In this document: one piece after another, positions 1 through 7,940 of the stretch
Position numbering within the stretch: position 1 is the stretch's first letter
Layout of the letters: every line of letters starts with the position of its first letter
Assembly (NCBI GenBank): GCA_036170535.1
Contig: JAVHPJ010000116.1
Coordinates: forward strand, 1-64,000
Length of the DNA: 64,000 nt
Reading direction: 5' to 3'
Origin: SSF53 sp036170535
Lineage (GTDB): Bacteria; Spirochaetota; Leptospiria; Leptospirales; Leptonemataceae
Notes under the pieces: model-generated
Seen by the model: the letters and a program-made list of their open reading frames with translations, nothing else
Database searches by the model: none
What the model was told of the DNA's origin: nothing
Made by a program: the position numbers and the translations under genes

Positions 1-1
1 T

Positions 2-646
2 CGCGACTACCTGTATTTTCCGCTGGGCGGCAATCGCGCGGGCTTCTGGCGCCATAAGTTCAATGTATTCTTCACCATGTTTGTCGCCGGAGTGTGGCAC
101 GGCGCGAACTGGACCTATGTAATCTGGGGCGCCATACACGGCGCCATACTCGCGGCGGAATCCGCAGTGCGCGAAATCTTAAAAAAACGCGCCGCGCAAA
201 ACGAGCTCGCCCGAAGCGCCCAGTCCGCCGCTCGCATGCCGGACGCAAGCGCCGCTCACCCGGGCGACGCGCCCCGCCCGTACTTTACAAAGAATTTCCC
301 GGCGGATCTGCTCAAGCTGGCGCTCACATCTTTTGTAACCATATTCTTCGGCACAATGTTTCGCGCGGCCGACATTGGCGATGCCTGGTTGATAATGCTG
401 CGCATGCTGGGCCTGGATGCGCCCTCAGCGGCGACGCCGATTACCGGCGCCGAATACTGGCCCATCGCGTGGGGCGTCGGCGCGGTGATTGCGGGACACG
501 TGATTGGTTGGCGCATTTTTGACGGGGGCGGCCTGAAAAAGGAAATTCCGGCCTGGCTTGAGTTGGCCGCGCTACCGCTGTTTATACTCCTGTGCATTCA
601 GCTGGGCGCTTCGGACGCAGCCGCCTTTATCTACTTCGTTTTCTGA
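2..646 (+). CDS. MBOAT family O-acyltransferase, C-terminal part (5' end outside window)
   Basis: The open frame runs in from the left edge (codons from base 2) and ends with TGA at 644-646. It begins RDYLYFPLGG, followed by VAGVWHGANWTY; this Arg-Asp-Tyr motif and the His of WHGxxW are the hallmark of membrane-bound O-acyltransferases (AlgI/DltB type), where that His is the presumed catalytic residue. Hydrophobic segments follow, with a loop of about 50 charged/Ala-rich residues between the WHGANW helix and the later membrane spans. These enzymes pass acyl groups across the membrane to exported polysaccharides or cell-wall polymers; the substrate cannot be read here. A second, complete MBOAT lies at 23697-25142. 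The upstream partner genes are outside the window. Confidence 0.9.
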   Translation, partial: RDYLYFPLGGNRAGFWRHKFNVFFTMFVAGVWHGANWTYVIWGAIHGAILAAESAVREILKKRAAQNELARSAQSAARMPDASAAHPGDAPRPYFTKNFPADLLKLALTSFVTIFFGTMFRAADIGDAWLIMLRMLGLDAPSAATPITGAEYWPIAWGVGAVIAGHVIGWRIFDGGGLKKEIPAWLELAALPLFILLCIQLGASDAAAFIYFVF

Positions 647-756
647 TTCCCTGGCGGCTTCCTGCAGACGGCTCTCCGCGCCGCCGGAAGCTTGCTTGAA
701 ATTTGCTGGACTTCGGACCAGGCGCAGGAAGTATTCACGCAACGGAGGCGCATACC

Positions 757-819
757 GTGGGCAATAAAGACAAAGGCAAGAAAGAGAAAAAGAAACCCAA
801 GCAGAAGGATAAGAAGTAA
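757..819 (+). CDS. Lysine-rich mini-protein (20 aa)
   Basis: A GTG codon at 757 is preceded 8 bases upstream by ACGGAGG, one of the best Shine-Dalgarno sequences in the window. It opens a 20-codon frame ending in TAA: VGNKDKGKKEKKKPKQKDKK, with 11 Lys of 20 residues. Very short Gly-Asn/Lys-Asp-Lys-rich proteins of this appearance are annotated as hypothetical proteins in many bacteria (recalled from general knowledge, not searched). No function is known to me; a nucleic-acid or ribosome contact would fit the charge but is a guess. It sits in the 255-base gap between the MBOAT gene and the convergent kinase gene, where nothing else is evident. Confidence 0.55.
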   Translation: MGNKDKGKKEKKKPKQKDKK

Positions 820-901
820 TTCTGCAGCACCCGAACGCGGTCGCAGTTGAATCGCCGTAAAGTGCGCAAAGCAGCGCCAGGGCAAAGGCTGCGCCCGACG
901 T

Positions 902-3337
902 TCATTCGGGCGGCGCGTCGTGAAGCGCGCGCTGTACGGTTTGCAGCAAAGACTCGGCAGTGTAGGGTTTCGCGAGGAAATGCTTCACCTGCAGTTCGCT
1001 TAACCGGGCCGCGCCGCCGTTGGCGCTGATGCCGCTGGCGGCGATAATTCGAATCTTCGGGTTCATCCGCCGCAGCACGCGAATCGCCGCCGGGCCGTCC
1101 ATGATCGCCATCATCATGTCCGTTATCACGAGTGCAATTTCATCCGCGCGCTGGGCGTAAATGGCGATCGCTTCCGCGCCGTCGCTGGCGACGATCGCCC
1201 GATACCCATAGGCTTCCAGGGTCTGTCTGGTAATCTCACGGATCGCGGGCTCGTCATCGACCACCAGAATTAACTCGCCCGCGCCGCGCGGCGCTTCCGG
1301 CGCGTCCTGCTCCGGACCGACTTCCTCCGGATTTACCGCCGCAGGCAAATATATGCGAAACGTGGTTCCGATGTTCTGCTCGCTGTAGACGCGAATATCG
1401 CCGCCATGGGCCTTAATGATCGCCAGCGAAGTGGACAATCCCAATCCTGTGCCGCCCCCGACGTCCTTGGTAGTAAAAAAGGGTTCAAAAATCCGATCCA
1501 GCACATCCGGCGACATGCCGGCGCCTGAGTCTTCTACTGAGATCGCGACGTACGGGCCAGGCTGCACCCTGAGATTCATCGCAGCATAGTTTTTATCGAT
1601 CAGCAAATTTTCGGCTCGAATTGCGAGATTACCGCCGCTGGCCATGGCGTCGCGCGCATTTACGCAAAGATTCAGCAAGACCTGGTGCAGTTGGGTCGGA
1701 TCGCCCAACACGCGCCACAACTCGGGCGGTATTGTGCGTGCAAACATTACGTTTTTGGGAAATGCATCGCGCACAATGCGTTCGATCTCGCCGATGACCG
1801 TCTCGACGCGGACGGGAATGCGCTGGCCGGTATCCTGGCCGCGGGCGAAAAGCAGCACCTGGGCGACCATGTCGGCGCCGCGCCGCGCGTTATCCGCAAC
1901 TACATCCAGTAAATTTTGCGCCTGATCCCCGTGCGTCACTCGCTTCAGGAGATTGATCGAAAGTATGATCGGGGTAAGGATGTTATTGAGATCGTGCGCG
2001 ATCCCGCCAGCGAGCGTGCCAATGCTTTCCAGGCGCTGCGCGCGCAAGAACTGTTGTTCAAGGCCGCGCCGCTCGGTGACGTCCGTGTTAATCGCCAGTA
2101 TTCGCCGGGGCGCGTCCTGATCATCGCGCGCCAGGCTCCAACGACATTCGACAATTAACATTTTCCCGTCGCGGTTTTTCTGTCTGAGTTCGCCGATCCA
2201 TTCGCCGTCGCGTAGCAATGCCGCGGAGGCCGCGTCAAACTCCTTAATATCATGATACAGCAACTCAGCGGAGAGTTTTCCAATCGCTTCTTCCGCCGTC
2301 CAACCGTACATCCGGTCCGCGCCCTTGTTCCAATACAGAATGCGCTGTTCCAGATCTCGAACAATGATCGCATCGCGCGACGTATCCAGCAGCGAGGCTT
2401 GCTCCCGCAAGAGATTCGCGGTGCGCGTTTGCTCGCTCACATTGCGACAGACGACTTGTATTACCAGCTGCCCGCGCGAGTAGTAAGACGCCGCAGTCGT
2501 TTCAATTTCGATGACGGCGCCGTCCAGAGCGACCAATCTCAACTGCGCGGTGGGAAGGCCGCGGGGACTTTCCAGCAGGAGCGCGATACGGCGGCGGATT
2601 TCCGCATGGTCTTCGGGATGAAAAAAATCAAACGGCGACCGACCGAGAATCTGACCACCCTCGGTTGCGCCCAACAACTTGATTCCAGCCGGATTCACAT
2701 AATCGACTTTTCCGCCCCGGTTGACAAAGATCAGGTCGGGATACACTTCAACAATGCTGCGATAACTCTGCTCGCTTTCCTCAAGCGCGTGTTGGTTCAG
2801 CACGCGATCGGTGGTTTCAAACTGCAGAAAAATTGCGCCGCCCGCGGGATCGGCGTTCATCGGCTGGCAGAGCGTGCGAAACCAACGCGGCGACTCGCCC
2901 GGAGTCGTGGCGACCGAATACTCGTAGATAAACTGAGGCGTCCGGCCTTCCATTACCGAACGCAGCCCGCCCGCGATGGCATTTGCATGCTCGGCGCTTT
3001 CGCCAACGGTTGCACGCAACAGGGCAAGATAGTCGGCGCCTGAAGGAAAGGCCGGTCCGCACAGAACGCTGGCGCCCCAATCGCGGCCCCAGGAGTCGTT
3101 CGTCATGCGAATCAAACCCTCGTGATCCAGCACGGCGATTTCCGCAGGCAGTGCGTTCAAAATGGCAAGCTGCGCAGCGCGACTGCGACGCTCTCCGCGC
3201 TCGTTTTCGTGTTCGTGTTCGGCCCGGAGCTGCTCCTCGGACCTGGCGGCCTTAATGGCAAACTCGCCCGAGGGCAGCTCGATTTCGCGCGCTTCCGAAT
3301 CGGGCTGCTTTTTTTTTGCGGGTCCCATTGTTTCCAT
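902..3337 (-). CDS. PAS-domain hybrid sensor histidine kinase with C-terminal receiver
   Basis: This is a soluble sensor kinase of about 811 residues with no membrane segment. Order of parts: a charged N-terminal helix (to about residue 60), three PAS-like domains (roughly 65-175, 195-305 and 320-430; e.g. YPDLIFVNRGGKVDYVNPAG), a HisKA domain whose phospho-acceptor His lies in GTLAGGIAHDLNNIL near residue 450, a HATPase domain (N box LCVNARDAM, G boxes DSGAGM and GGGTGLGLS), and a receiver domain from about 690 (VVDDEPAI, phospho-Asp in LVITDMMM, Lys in FLAKPY). It is expected to autophosphorylate on His and pass phosphate to its own Asp; the signal is unknown. ATG 3337 is taken as start; a TTG three codons earlier (3346) lies 7 bases from a perfect TATAAT. 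No response-regulator output gene is adjacent. Confidence 0.93.
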   Translation of the reverse strand: METMGPAKKKQPDSEAREIELPSGEFAIKAARSEEQLRAEHEHENERGERRSRAAQLAILNALPAEIAVLDHEGLIRMTNDSWGRDWGASVLCGPAFPSGADYLALLRATVGESAEHANAIAGGLRSVMEGRTPQFIYEYSVATTPGESPRWFRTLCQPMNADPAGGAIFLQFETTDRVLNQHALEESEQSYRSIVEVYPDLIFVNRGGKVDYVNPAGIKLLGATEGGQILGRSPFDFFHPEDHAEIRRRIALLLESPRGLPTAQLRLVALDGAVIEIETTAASYYSRGQLVIQVVCRNVSEQTRTANLLREQASLLDTSRDAIIVRDLEQRILYWNKGADRMYGWTAEEAIGKLSAELLYHDIKEFDAASAALLRDGEWIGELRQKNRDGKMLIVECRWSLARDDQDAPRRILAINTDVTERRGLEQQFLRAQRLESIGTLAGGIAHDLNNILTPIILSINLLKRVTHGDQAQNLLDVVADNARRGADMVAQVLLFARGQDTGQRIPVRVETVIGEIERIVRDAFPKNVMFARTIPPELWRVLGDPTQLHQVLLNLCVNARDAMASGGNLAIRAENLLIDKNYAAMNLRVQPGPYVAISVEDSGAGMSPDVLDRIFEPFFTTKDVGGGTGLGLSTSLAIIKAHGGDIRVYSEQNIGTTFRIYLPAAVNPEEVGPEQDAPEAPRGAGELILVVDDEPAIREITRQTLEAYGYRAIVASDGAEAIAIYAQRADEIALVITDMMMAIMDGPAAIRVLRRMNPKIRIIAASGISANGGAARLSELQVKHFLAKPYTAESLLQTVQRALHDAPPE

Positions 3338-3353
3338 CGCGCGCAACTCTGCA

Positions 3354-3359
3354 ATTATA
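3354..3359 (-). promoter_or_regulatory. Candidate -10 box of the PAS kinase gene
   Basis: On the minus strand this is TATAAT, a perfect -10 hexamer, 7 bases before TTG 3346 and 16 before ATG 3337. No good -35 hexamer is found at 16-18 bases. If used, transcription starts at or very near the first possible start codon. Confidence 0.4.
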
Positions 3360-3493
3360 CGACTGCACTCGGTACGGGTTTTTCCGTCCCGGTGCGTAGC
3401 CTGCCGCCGTAATCTGCGGCGGCATAGTAAATTACTGAAAATGCCAGTCAGGTTTGCATGAGGATCGCGTAGCAGCGCCGCCGGGACCGGAAC

Positions 3494-3844
3494 TCAGCGC
3501 TGACTGATCTGCACGTACAGGGCTACCGCAAACGCAACCAGGGCGACACCGATAGCGGCGCCGAGATACGGGACGCTCTTCGCATAAAATGCGCTGCGCG
3601 CGGGATCATATTTGGGCCCGGCGATGAGCGCGCTGACCAGAAGACCGCCGGACAAGGTTGCGAAACCCAGCAGCCGAGCGGGCCAGCCATGCAACGTGGC
3701 CGTGCGATTGCCCGCCATGTTTCCGCCCGCGCTCAGCCAGTATTCGGCGGCGAATATTCCATACAGTCCATAGATCAAAAGCACTGCGCCGACAACAACC
3801 ATCAGCATTTCGGAGCCCGCGCTCGACTTTTCGTTTTCGCTCAT
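3494..3844 (-). CDS. Small integral membrane protein, function unknown
   Basis: This 116-residue protein has about three predicted membrane helices: residues 12-32 (MLMVVVGAVLLIYGLYGIF), about 55-75, and about 92-113 near the C-terminus. A short polar, Gly/Asn-containing loop lies between helices one and two. The start ATG 3844 follows a purine-rich stretch (GCAGGGAAAATAAG). I do not recognise the family. It stands alone, divergent from the DUF1289 gene at 3925 (about 80 bases apart). The 147-base stretch downstream, up to the kinase gene, holds only a 7-bp GC-rich hairpin (3402-3424) without a T-run. Confidence 0.7.
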   Translation of the reverse strand: MSENEKSSAGSEMLMVVVGAVLLIYGLYGIFAAEYWLSAGGNMAGNRTATLHGWPARLLGFATLSGGLLVSALIAGPKYDPARSAFYAKSVPYLGAAIGVALVAFAVALYVQISQR

Positions 3845-3924
3845 TCTTATTTTCCCTGCCTGCCCGATTTCCTTCTCGTCGCCTTCGGGTTGCGATCCTT
3901 TTTTGGGCTGACCCGCATTTTACG

Positions 3925-4137
3925 ATGTCCAGTCCTGGAAATCAATTGAACCCGACCCCCGAGCCCGAAGAACCGCGCTCGCCCTGCGTGGGCGTCTGTC
4001 GCCTGGACCGCGAGGGCGCTCGCTGCACGGCCTGCCTGCGTTCGCTGGCGGAAATCGCCGGTTGGACGAAGTTCACAAGCGACGAAAAGCGCGGCATCCT
4101 TGCGGCCCTCGCAGACCGCAGGCGTCTGAATCCATAA
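3925..4137 (+). CDS. DUF1289 family small cysteine protein
   Basis: A 70-residue protein with the DUF1289 pattern: SPCVGVCRLD, then ARCTACLRSLAEIAGW. The four Cys (CVGVC and CTAC) are spaced as in this family and probably bind a metal or Fe-S centre. The family motif continues with W and a DEKRxIL stretch (TSDEKRGILAAL). ATG 3925 is chosen because the conserved region begins about 20 residues later and the longer upstream frame is antisense to the divergent gene. The protein is widespread in bacteria and its function is not established. Confidence 0.85.
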   Translation: MSSPGNQLNPTPEPEEPRSPCVGVCRLDREGARCTACLRSLAEIAGWTKFTSDEKRGILAALADRRRLNP

Positions 4138-4156
4138 CTCCAGCTGACATTTTTCA

Positions 4157-4162
4157 TTGACC
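4157..4162 (+). promoter_or_regulatory. Candidate -35 box for the B12 riboswitch transcript
   Basis: The TTGACC sequence lies about 40 bases before the first paired region of the riboswitch. If transcription starts about 35 bases downstream, as the start-codon spacing of similar boxes elsewhere in the window suggests, the RNA would begin near 4192, just ahead of the aptamer. The -10 region is not convincing by eye. Confidence 0.35.
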
Positions 4163-4199
4163 GCTTCAGCCGCTCTTCCCGTGGTGGACGCAGTCTTCT

Positions 4200-4474
4200 G
4201 GGAGGAAGGAGCCGTTGATTTCGCGCCTGCGCGAAATCGACGGACGATCGACGGCTCGCAAGCGCGCGCTGTTGATCTGGGTGAGATTCCCGCGCTGTCC
4301 CGCAACTGTGTTTGGCGTCCGTCGATGGAGTTCCGCTCCGCCGACATGCGCCATAAGCCAGATCTTCCCCGCGACACGACTTCGAGGATTGAGTCGTTCG
4401 CATTCTTGCCGCATACGCAGCAAGGGGGCCCCGAAGACTCGAATACGCGGAGTCCGGGGCTCCCAAAACAGTCG
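4200..4474 (+). promoter_or_regulatory. Cobalamin (B12) riboswitch
   Basis: The core matches the cobalamin aptamer consensus. GGGTGAGATTCCC at 4279-4291 is followed by CGCTGTCCCGCAACTGTG at 4293-4310 (the B12 box), and ATAAGCCAGATC at 4353-4364 is the conserved AGCCAG segment. A hairpin with arms GATTTCGCG/CGCGAAATC lies upstream (about 4217-4238). A long, nearly perfect hairpin (arms 4424-4440 and 4450-4464) follows the core. Outer limits are approximate. Downstream genes include cobT, cobS and cobC, so the expected ligand is adenosylcobalamin or a related corrinoid, repressing the operon when B12 is plentiful. Confidence 0.9.
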
Positions 4475-4475
4475 T

Positions 4476-4526
4476 AGCGGTCGCAACGCAATCCTCTTGC
4501 GTTCGCCTCTTGCGCGCTATTTTTTG
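4476..4526 (+). terminator. Candidate terminator / expression platform of the B12 riboswitch
   Basis: Two CGCAA copies (4482-4491) can pair with two TTGCG copies (4497-4501 and 4510-4514), flanked by AGCG (4476-4479) and CGCT (4515-4518), and directly followed by ATTTTTTG (six T, 4520-4525). That is a stem plus U-tract 34 bases before the start codon. A second possible switch is local: GCTCC (4534-4538) can pair with the Shine-Dalgarno GGAGC (4549-4553) of the first gene. Which is used is not decidable by eye. Confidence 0.45.
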
Positions 4527-4559
4527 TCCCGTCGCTCCGCAATACCAAGGAGCAAAACC

Positions 4560-5126
4560 ATGATTCGAGTAAATGCGACATTTCTGGTCGCGATGATGAC
4601 GTGGGCCCTGTTGCCGAACTGCAACGGCCTGACCGCTACGGAAGACGACGCCGACCAAACTGCGCTCTTGACGCTGCTTGGCGCGGCGTATGTGGCCGGT
4701 CAACTTGAGGTTCAGGGCGCCTATAACTTCTTCGACGGGACCAATGGTACGGCGAATAACGGCACGTACGACATCACCAACACGAGCCGCAGTCAGCTGT
4801 TCACAGGTTTTCCACCGCCGACAACGGGCGCCATTGTGGAAATTGACAACGTGAATCGAGTATTCTACGAGCGGATCACGACGCAGAACGACGCCAACGC
4901 CGGCAAGTTTTTGTGGTATCGCTGGACCAAAGGGACTGACGGAAAGTTTTACATATGCCCGGACCTGAACGGCTCTGCCACTACTCTCGAGGCGTCCAAA
5001 ACGGAATTTGCAGGCGTGCTGGCTAATCCAGGCACGACGGCCAATCCGAATAACCTCGGCGTGGAGGGCGTTTTTGCCGGCCAGGGCTGCAACGGCGTAT
5101 TCTGGAGCAGGCTTGAGCCGCGCTGA
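4560..5126 (+). CDS. Lipoprotein, first gene of the B12-riboswitch operon
   Basis: A 188-residue lipoprotein: signal peptide with lipobox ending ALLPNC (Cys 21), then an acidic stretch (ATEDDADQ) and a Leu/Ala segment (ALLTLLGAAYVAG). The mature domain is Asn/Thr-rich with several aromatic residues (YNFFDG, FYERI, KFLWYRW) and two further Cys (FYICPD and QGCNG) that could form a disulfide, so a secreted beta-sandwich is likely. AAGGAG lies 7-8 bases before ATG 4560. Its position directly behind a B12 riboswitch and ahead of cobT suggests a role in capture or handling of corrinoid, cobalt or benzimidazole at the envelope. That is inferred only from context; I do not recognise the family. Confidence 0.8.
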   Translation: MIRVNATFLVAMMTWALLPNCNGLTATEDDADQTALLTLLGAAYVAGQLEVQGAYNFFDGTNGTANNGTYDITNTSRSQLFTGFPPPTTGAIVEIDNVNRVFYERITTQNDANAGKFLWYRWTKGTDGKFYICPDLNGSATTLEASKTEFAGVLANPGTTANPNNLGVEGVFAGQGCNGVFWSRLEPR

Positions 5127-5165
5127 AGCCGGAAGCGGCGCAAGCGGCAATACGGAGAATTAATA

Positions 5166-6032
5166 ATGAATCGGCGGTCATGTTTCCTCGGTTTATTTGC
5201 GGCGCTCTCGGCGTTCTCTGCGCTATCGAACGCCTGCACGCCGCAGTCGTCGGGTGATGATTCGACGGCGGCGGCGCTGCTGTTACTGGGCGCTGCGAGC
5301 GGCGCCAGTGCAGCGCGCCCCTGTCTGGGACGATCGGCAAATGCGCCGGTTGGAACTGCGGCCGCCGACATCGTCACGTCTGCGCCAGGCGATCTGGCGT
5401 CCGGATTCTTCGATGCACTCTGCGCCATTAACGGCGTGCGCGGCGGAGGCGACGTGAACGGGTCGCTGGACGTCTACACGCTCGGCGCAAGCGGCGCTGC
5501 GGCGACGCTGATCCTGGAGTGGAGCGGGCGGCGCGTCACCAACAGCGGCGGAACCGATTTTATAGTCTTTGAAAACGCCTTTTTTCTAAACGGAGATTCT
5601 AACACGCGCTTCATGGAGCCGACCATTGTCGAAGTCAGCAACAACGGCGTCGATTATTGCGGCTGGACGCCGGACTATACCAACGGCGACGAAACTGTCT
5701 TCTCCAAAAATCCCGCCGTGTGGCTGCGGTTCGCGGGGATCACTCCGGTCTATTATAATCAGGACACGAATAACCTGAACGCCGCGGCTTTATTCACGCC
5801 AGCGAGCGCGGGCGGCGACGCATTTGATCTGGGCGACGCCAACTTTGGCTCCGGCTGCGCGGGCGGTGTGCGCACGGATATTCAAACGAACGGCTTTGTA
5901 TATGCGAAGCTGACTTCGTCTTCCGGACGCACAAACCCGGATACGGCCGCAAATTTTGTCCAGGATGGCGGCGCATTCGGCGGCGGGCCCGATATTGACG
6001 GGGTGATTGCACGCAACCTGGCGGCTCGATGA
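5166..6032 (+). CDS. Lipoprotein, second gene of the B12-riboswitch operon
   Basis: A 288-residue lipoprotein with lipobox LSNAC (Cys about 20), then an acidic patch and ALLLLGAASGAS like its upstream neighbour. The mature part has a recognisable core: GGDVNGSLDVYTLG, TLILEWSGRRV, TDFIVFENAFF, and later VEVSNNGVDYCGW and PAVWLRFAGITPVYYN. It ends with a Gly/Ala-rich PDIDGVIA segment. The pattern resembles, from memory, lipoproteins of Leptospira annotated only by locus number, found near B12 genes; I could not check this. The stop overlaps the cobT start (ATGA), so it is translationally coupled to cobalamin assembly. A corrinoid-binding or surface-sorting role is plausible but unproven. Confidence 0.82.
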   Translation: MNRRSCFLGLFAALSAFSALSNACTPQSSGDDSTAAALLLLGAASGASAARPCLGRSANAPVGTAAADIVTSAPGDLASGFFDALCAINGVRGGGDVNGSLDVYTLGASGAAATLILEWSGRRVTNSGGTDFIVFENAFFLNGDSNTRFMEPTIVEVSNNGVDYCGWTPDYTNGDETVFSKNPAVWLRFAGITPVYYNQDTNNLNAAALFTPASAGGDAFDLGDANFGSGCAGGVRTDIQTNGFVYAKLTSSSGRTNPDTAANFVQDGGAFGGGPDIDGVIARNLAAR

Positions 6033-7096
6033 TTTCTTCGCGCTTGAATCAGGACGAACTGCGCACCGCCCTGCAGCGCAAAATCGACCGGAAGACAAAG
6101 CCCCCTGGCGCGCTGGGTCAGCTGGAGAAAATTGCCCTGCAACTGGGACTGCTGCAGAACTCGCTGGCGCCTGAGATTCGCAACCCGCAGGCGATCATCT
6201 TCGCCGGCGATCATGGAATCAGCCGGGAAGGCGTAAGCCCCTATCCGGCCGAGGTTACGGGACAGATGGTGCGCAACTTTCTCTCAGGCGGCGCCGCCAT
6301 CAATGTGTTTGCCCGACGCGCCGGTCTGGAACTTACCGTGGTCGACGCTGGCGTGGCCTCCGAACTCGACGATCTTGAGCCGCCCTTTCCAGACGACGCG
6401 CACTTTGTGCGCGCGCGACTCGGCGCGGGCTCTCGAAATTTTCTGGAAACCGACGCACTGACCCGCGACGAAGTTGAACGGGCGCTGGAAACCGGCGCGC
6501 AGATCGTACGTGCGGCGCTGGCGCGCGGCGCCAATCTGTTCGCGCTGGGGGAGATGGGCATCGGCAACACCTCGTCGGCGGCGCTGCTGGTTTCCGTGCT
6601 CGCGCCAATCGATATCGAAGCGGCGGTCGGGCGCGGCGCCGGGCTGGACGATGCGGGCCTGGAGCGCAAACTACGGCTGCTGAAATTGGCGCGGGCGCGC
6701 TACGCCGGCCCCGTGCCGGCGGCGCCCGCAGCGGCGCTCGCGCAATTCGGCGGATTTGAAATCGTAATGCTCTGCGGCGCCATGCTGGCGGCGGCCGCAG
6801 GACGCGCGGCCATACTGGTGGACGGCTTTATCTGCACCGCGGCTTACCTGGCCGCGTGGCGCATGAATCCAGGAATTGCATCCGCTGCATTTTTTGCGCA
6901 TTGCTCGGCGGAAGAAGCGCATGCAGCCGTGCTGAAGCTGCTGGGCGTGCGACCCTTGCTCGATCTTGATCTGCGTTTGGGCGAAGGCAGCGGCGCCGCT
7001 TTGGCCGCCCCGATTCTCTGCGCTGCGGCCGACTTTTTGCGCGACATGGCCTCGTTCGAGAGCGCGGGCGTTTCCGATCGGAGCGAAGGCGCATGA
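6029..7096 (+). CDS. cobT: Nicotinate-nucleotide--dimethylbenzimidazole phosphoribosyltransferase CobT
   Basis: CobT activates the lower ligand of cobalamin, converting nicotinate mononucleotide plus 5,6-dimethylbenzimidazole to alpha-ribazole phosphate in the cytoplasm. The 355 residues match the usual length. Family motifs: KTKPPGALGQLE (about 15-27), GDHGISREGVSPYP (about 60), GGAAINVFAR, GEMGIGNTSSAALL (about 175), GRGAGLDD, and the C-terminal LRLGEGSGAALA, which contains the Glu equivalent to the general base of the Salmonella enzyme. The ATG overlaps the stop of the preceding lipoprotein by 4 bases and its own stop overlaps cobS by 4 bases, so it is mid-operon and under the riboswitch. 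Confidence 0.95.
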   Translation: MISSRLNQDELRTALQRKIDRKTKPPGALGQLEKIALQLGLLQNSLAPEIRNPQAIIFAGDHGISREGVSPYPAEVTGQMVRNFLSGGAAINVFARRAGLELTVVDAGVASELDDLEPPFPDDAHFVRARLGAGSRNFLETDALTRDEVERALETGAQIVRAALARGANLFALGEMGIGNTSSAALLVSVLAPIDIEAAVGRGAGLDDAGLERKLRLLKLARARYAGPVPAAPAAALAQFGGFEIVMLCGAMLAAAAGRAAILVDGFICTAAYLAAWRMNPGIASAAFFAHCSAEEAHAAVLKLLGVRPLLDLDLRLGEGSGAALAAPILCAAADFLRDMASFESAGVSDRSEGA

Positions 7097-7887
7097 GTCG
7101 ACCGGCGTTGCGCGAGTCGGCGTGGCGGCGCGAACTCTACGCCTTCCTGGCTTCGGTAATGTTTCTCACGCGCGTGCCGGTTCCGCCGTTTCCGTTTCGG
7201 CCGGAGCATCTCGAACGCTCGGGTCGCTACGCCGCCCTGACCGGTCTTTTGATCGGCGCGGTCATTGCGGGCGCATATCGATTCTTTGCAATCTGGCTCC
7301 CGACGGAACTTGCGGTTTTGCTTTCGATGGGCGCGGGCCTGCTGCTGACCGGCGCCTTCCATGAAGACGGGTTCGCTGATTTCTGCGACGGCTTTGGCGG
7401 CGGCTACACGCGCGAAAGACGCCTGGAAATAATGCACGATTCGCGCGTTGGTTCCTTTGGCGCGATTGGCATTGCAATGATGCTCGCCATCAAGGCGCTT
7501 GCGCTCTGCGCGTTGCCGCCGGAATTCGTTCCGCCGATGCTCCTGATGGCGCACAGCGCCAGTCGCTTTTGCAGCCTCAGTCTGATCGGCTTTCTCGACT
7601 ATGCGCTTGACGCAACGGAACGCTCCAAAGCGCGACCGATCGCTTCCGGAACAAAGTTCCACGACATAGTTATTTCCGGGGGAGTCGCTGGGTGCGTGAT
7701 GGCGGCGCTTTCTCCGGCGCGCGCGTTTGCCATTGTTCCAATCCTGCTGGGCGCCTTCACCATCGCGTTCGGCTTTTATTTGAAGCGTCGCATCGGAGGC
7801 TACACCGGCGATTGTCTGGGCGCAGCCCAGCAGGTTTCCGAATTGATAATCTATCTGGCCGCGGCCGCCATGCTCGCACCCGGGTGA
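7093..7887 (+). CDS. cobS: Adenosylcobinamide-GDP ribazoletransferase (cobalamin synthase) CobS
   Basis: An integral membrane enzyme joining adenosylcobinamide-GDP to alpha-ribazole (phosphate). 264 residues with about six hydrophobic segments. The diagnostic N-terminal MFLTRVPVPPFPF is present, as is the cytoplasmic metal-binding motif HEDGFADFCDGFGGG followed by RRLEIMHDSRVGSFG, and the C-terminal YTGDCLGAAQQVSE. The start overlaps the cobT stop (ATGA). cobU (cobinamide kinase/guanylyltransferase), whose product CobS needs, is not in this window, so it must be elsewhere or replaced by another enzyme. Confidence 0.95.
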   Translation: MSRPALRESAWRRELYAFLASVMFLTRVPVPPFPFRPEHLERSGRYAALTGLLIGAVIAGAYRFFAIWLPTELAVLLSMGAGLLLTGAFHEDGFADFCDGFGGGYTRERRLEIMHDSRVGSFGAIGIAMMLAIKALALCALPPEFVPPMLLMAHSASRFCSLSLIGFLDYALDATERSKARPIASGTKFHDIVISGGVAGCVMAALSPARAFAIVPILLGAFTIAFGFYLKRRIGGYTGDCLGAAQQVSELIIYLAAAAMLAPG

Positions 7888-7940
7888 GGCGGCGCGCTGC
7901 GAACCGCCGCGATGACATCCAGGACGCGAGGTCCGGTTCA

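Noticed and set aside
3942..5150. 402-codon open frame on the minus strand across the riboswitch and first lipoprotein
   Set aside because: Low-complexity, Arg-rich translation without domains, antisense to a good riboswitch and a well-formed lipoprotein gene; GC-rich DNA makes long antisense frames.
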